Assembly: GCA_045652785.1 (NCBI GenBank)
Contig: JAZOLF010000099.1
Coordinates: forward strand, 1-7,322
Direction of reading: 5' to 3'
DNA length: 7,322 nucleotides
DNA from: Scatosoma sp045652785
Lineage (GTDB): Bacteria > Bacillota > Clostridia > Christensenellales > Borkfalkiaceae
Part shown: positions 6,528-7,322 of the stretch, in pieces
How positions within the stretch are numbered: the first letter of the stretch is position 1
Layout: the number at the start of each line of letters is the position of its first letter
Made by a program: the position numbers and the translations under genes
The notes under the pieces: generated by a model
Database searches by the model: none
Told to the model about the DNA's origin: nothing
What the model saw: only the letters and a program-made list of their open reading frames with translations

Positions 6528-6545
6528 AAAAAATAGTGATTTTTT
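6528..6545. promoter_or_regulatory. A/T-only inverted repeat upstream of the operon's -35 box
   Basis: AAAAAAT and ATTTTTT (7-bp arms) flank the 4-nt loop AGTG. With no G/C pairs in the stem it is not a credible terminator. Its place directly behind the operon's -35 suits an UP element or intrinsically bent DNA. Confidence 0.35.
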
Positions 6546-6560
6546 TGGACTTTTTAGAGA

Positions 6561-6580
6561 TTTGCCTAAAAATATTTGCC
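6561..6580. promoter_or_regulatory. Candidate AraC-type direct repeat (TTTGCC x2)
   Basis: TTTGCC occurs at 6561-6566 and again at 6575-6580, the same orientation 14 nt apart, each followed by an A-rich stretch. The second copy is inside the 17-bp palindrome. Direct half-sites between divergent promoters are common for AraC-family regulators. The assignment to the neighbouring regulator is an inference. Confidence 0.4.
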
Positions 6581-6587
6581 AAATATT
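6571..6587. promoter_or_regulatory. Candidate operator: 17-bp perfect palindrome
   Basis: AATATTTGCCAAATATT has two perfect 8-bp arms around a single central base. It covers the -35 box of the regulator promoter (6576-6581), so a bound protein would block that promoter. Its centre lies about 90 bp upstream of the predicted operon start, a position open to distal activation. AraC-family proteins more often bind direct repeats, so the binding protein is not certain. Confidence 0.5.
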
Positions 6588-6604
6588 CCTTTTTTTGCTA
6601 TAAT
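6576..6604 (+). promoter_or_regulatory. Promoter of the AraC-family regulator
   Basis: A -35 TTGCCA (6576-6581), a 17-nt spacer and a perfect TATAAT (6599-6604) preceded by TG (extended -10) form a strong sigma-A-type promoter. Transcription would start near 6611, about 31 nt before the ATG. The -35 box lies inside the 17-bp palindrome, which suggests autoregulation. Confidence 0.75.
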
Positions 6605-6629
6605 GATTATACTTTCAATAATTCGATAT

Positions 6630-6635
6630 AAGGAG
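6630..6635 (+). promoter_or_regulatory. Ribosome binding site of the AraC-family regulator
   Basis: AAGGAG lies 6 nt before the ATG at 6642, ideal spacing that fixes this start. Confidence 0.8.
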
Positions 6636-6641
6636 AAGATT

Positions 6642-7322
6642 ATGGCCCTTATTAACTACCTTGAAAAGCACTTAAAAACCTTTGCAGTAAAGTCCCACCA
6701 GCACAATCACTGGGAAGTTATCTACGTCACCGAAGGCGTCGGGACGATTGAAACGGCAGACCGTCAAGTTCTTGAATATAAAAAAGGGGAGACCATTTGC
6801 ATCCCCCCGAACCTTCGACATATCAACAACTCTTCCATCGGTTTTAAGAATATTCACTTGACGATTGAAGACTGGAATCCCCCCATCCAAGAGCCTTTTT
6901 TAATTCCCGAATCCGATTCCAGTAAAGACTTTTATACCATCTTGAAGTTGGCATACCGCTATTTTCATCAACTCCCTGCAAACCATCCCATCAATTTGGC
7001 ATACACCAACACGATCGAAGCCTTCTTGAACACCCTTGTGCGACAATCGAATTCGGCAAGCATCACGCAGGTCATCATCCACGAAATTATCAACAACTAC
7101 ACCGATCCCGATTTTGATTTAGAACAAGCTTACATGCTTGTTCCGCTGTCGAAAGAGCATATCCGAAAGCTGTTCATCAAGGAACACGGCATCTCCCCTT
7201 CAAAATTCTTACTCCAAAAGCGCTTAACGCTTGCAAAATTGCTCTTATCGAAAAAGGAAGACGGCTATCTTCGCATCTACGAAATTGCCGAAACCTGCGG
7301 TTTTAGCGACCCCGCCTATTTT
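6642..7322 (+). CDS. AraC-family transcriptional regulator with cupin sensor domain (3' end missing)
   Basis: The frame is open for 227 codons to the right edge. Residues 15-80 form a cupin-like sensor half with HQHNHWEV (19-26), a Gly-rich turn, KKGETICIPPNLRH (48-60) and His60. These His/Glu positions could bind a metal or sugar ligand. Residues 141-227 are the AraC DNA-binding domain. Its first helix-turn-helix (about 158-190, LVPLSKEHIRKLF then GISPSKFLLQKRL) is followed by the second, IYEIAETCGFSDPAYF, which is the usual AraC signature cut just before SRVFKK-type residues. By family length about 20-40 residues are missing. It is divergent from the kduI operon across 194 nt that hold both promoters and repeat elements, so it is the likely pathway regulator responding to a uronate or oligosaccharide intermediate. 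The ligand is unknown. No membrane segments are seen. Confidence 0.93.
   Translation, partial: MALINYLEKHLKTFAVKSHQHNHWEVIYVTEGVGTIETADRQVLEYKKGETICIPPNLRHINNSSIGFKNIHLTIEDWNPPIQEPFLIPESDSSKDFYTILKLAYRYFHQLPANHPINLAYTNTIEAFLNTLVRQSNSASITQVIIHEIINNYTDPDFDLEQAYMLVPLSKEHIRKLFIKEHGISPSKFLLQKRLTLAKLLLSKKEDGYLRIYEIAETCGFSDPAYF

Noticed and set aside
6528..6545. Hairpin as a terminator between the divergent genes
   Set aside because: The stem is purely A/T with no G/C pairs, and neither divergent gene ends here. It fits promoter-upstream A-tracts better.
6672..7082. Minus-strand frames of 60-72 codons within the AraC regulator
   Set aside because: They are short and lack motifs, and they run antisense to a well-supported cupin/AraC protein with promoter and ribosome binding site.

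Overview
The window holds part of a polysaccharide catabolic locus, most likely from an anaerobic Firmicute (Clostridia-like). Three things point there: strong AGGAGG-type ribosome binding sites, sigma-A-like promoters in a very A/T-rich divergent spacer, and a short cupin/AraC-type regulator next to cytoplasmic glycan-degrading enzymes. The taxon is an inference from style and protein look, not a match.

Layout. On the minus strand, reading from right to left, a five-gene operon starts at about 6489. It runs: (1) a 558-aa fusion of a discoidin/F5-8C-like N-terminal half to a complete KduI isomerase (6447-4771); (2) a KduD / gluconate 5-dehydrogenase-like short-chain dehydrogenase (4762-3962); (3, 4) two complete heparinase II/III-family lyases (3945-2281 and 2267-591); and (5) the first 193 codons of a third paralogous lyase that leaves the window (580-1). 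Gaps between genes are only 8-16 nt, and none holds a terminator or promoter. On the plus strand, a divergent AraC-family regulator starts at 6642 and runs off the right edge, lacking only its last few dozen residues. The 194-nt spacer carries a good promoter for each direction. A perfect 17-bp palindrome and a 14-nt-spaced direct repeat overlap the regulator's -35 box.

How it works together. Heparinase II/III-type lyases cleave uronic-acid polysaccharides by beta-elimination and leave 4,5-unsaturated uronates. None of the three copies has a signal peptide, so they probably act on imported oligosaccharides in the cytoplasm. Released unsaturated uronate rearranges to 5-keto-4-deoxyuronate. KduI isomerises this and the KduD-like enzyme reduces it to 2-keto-3-deoxygluconate (KDG). 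A transporter, an unsaturated glucuronyl hydrolase, KDG kinase and KDPG aldolase are not in the window and would be expected nearby. The sequence does not fix the substrate (glycosaminoglycan, pectin-like or other polyuronate).

The most unusual points are the KduI fusion, whose junction keeps a near-perfect internal ribosome binding site exactly where a stand-alone KduI would start, and the tandem triplication of an intracellular lyase. No RNA genes, CRISPR arrays, insertion sequences or attachment sites were seen.
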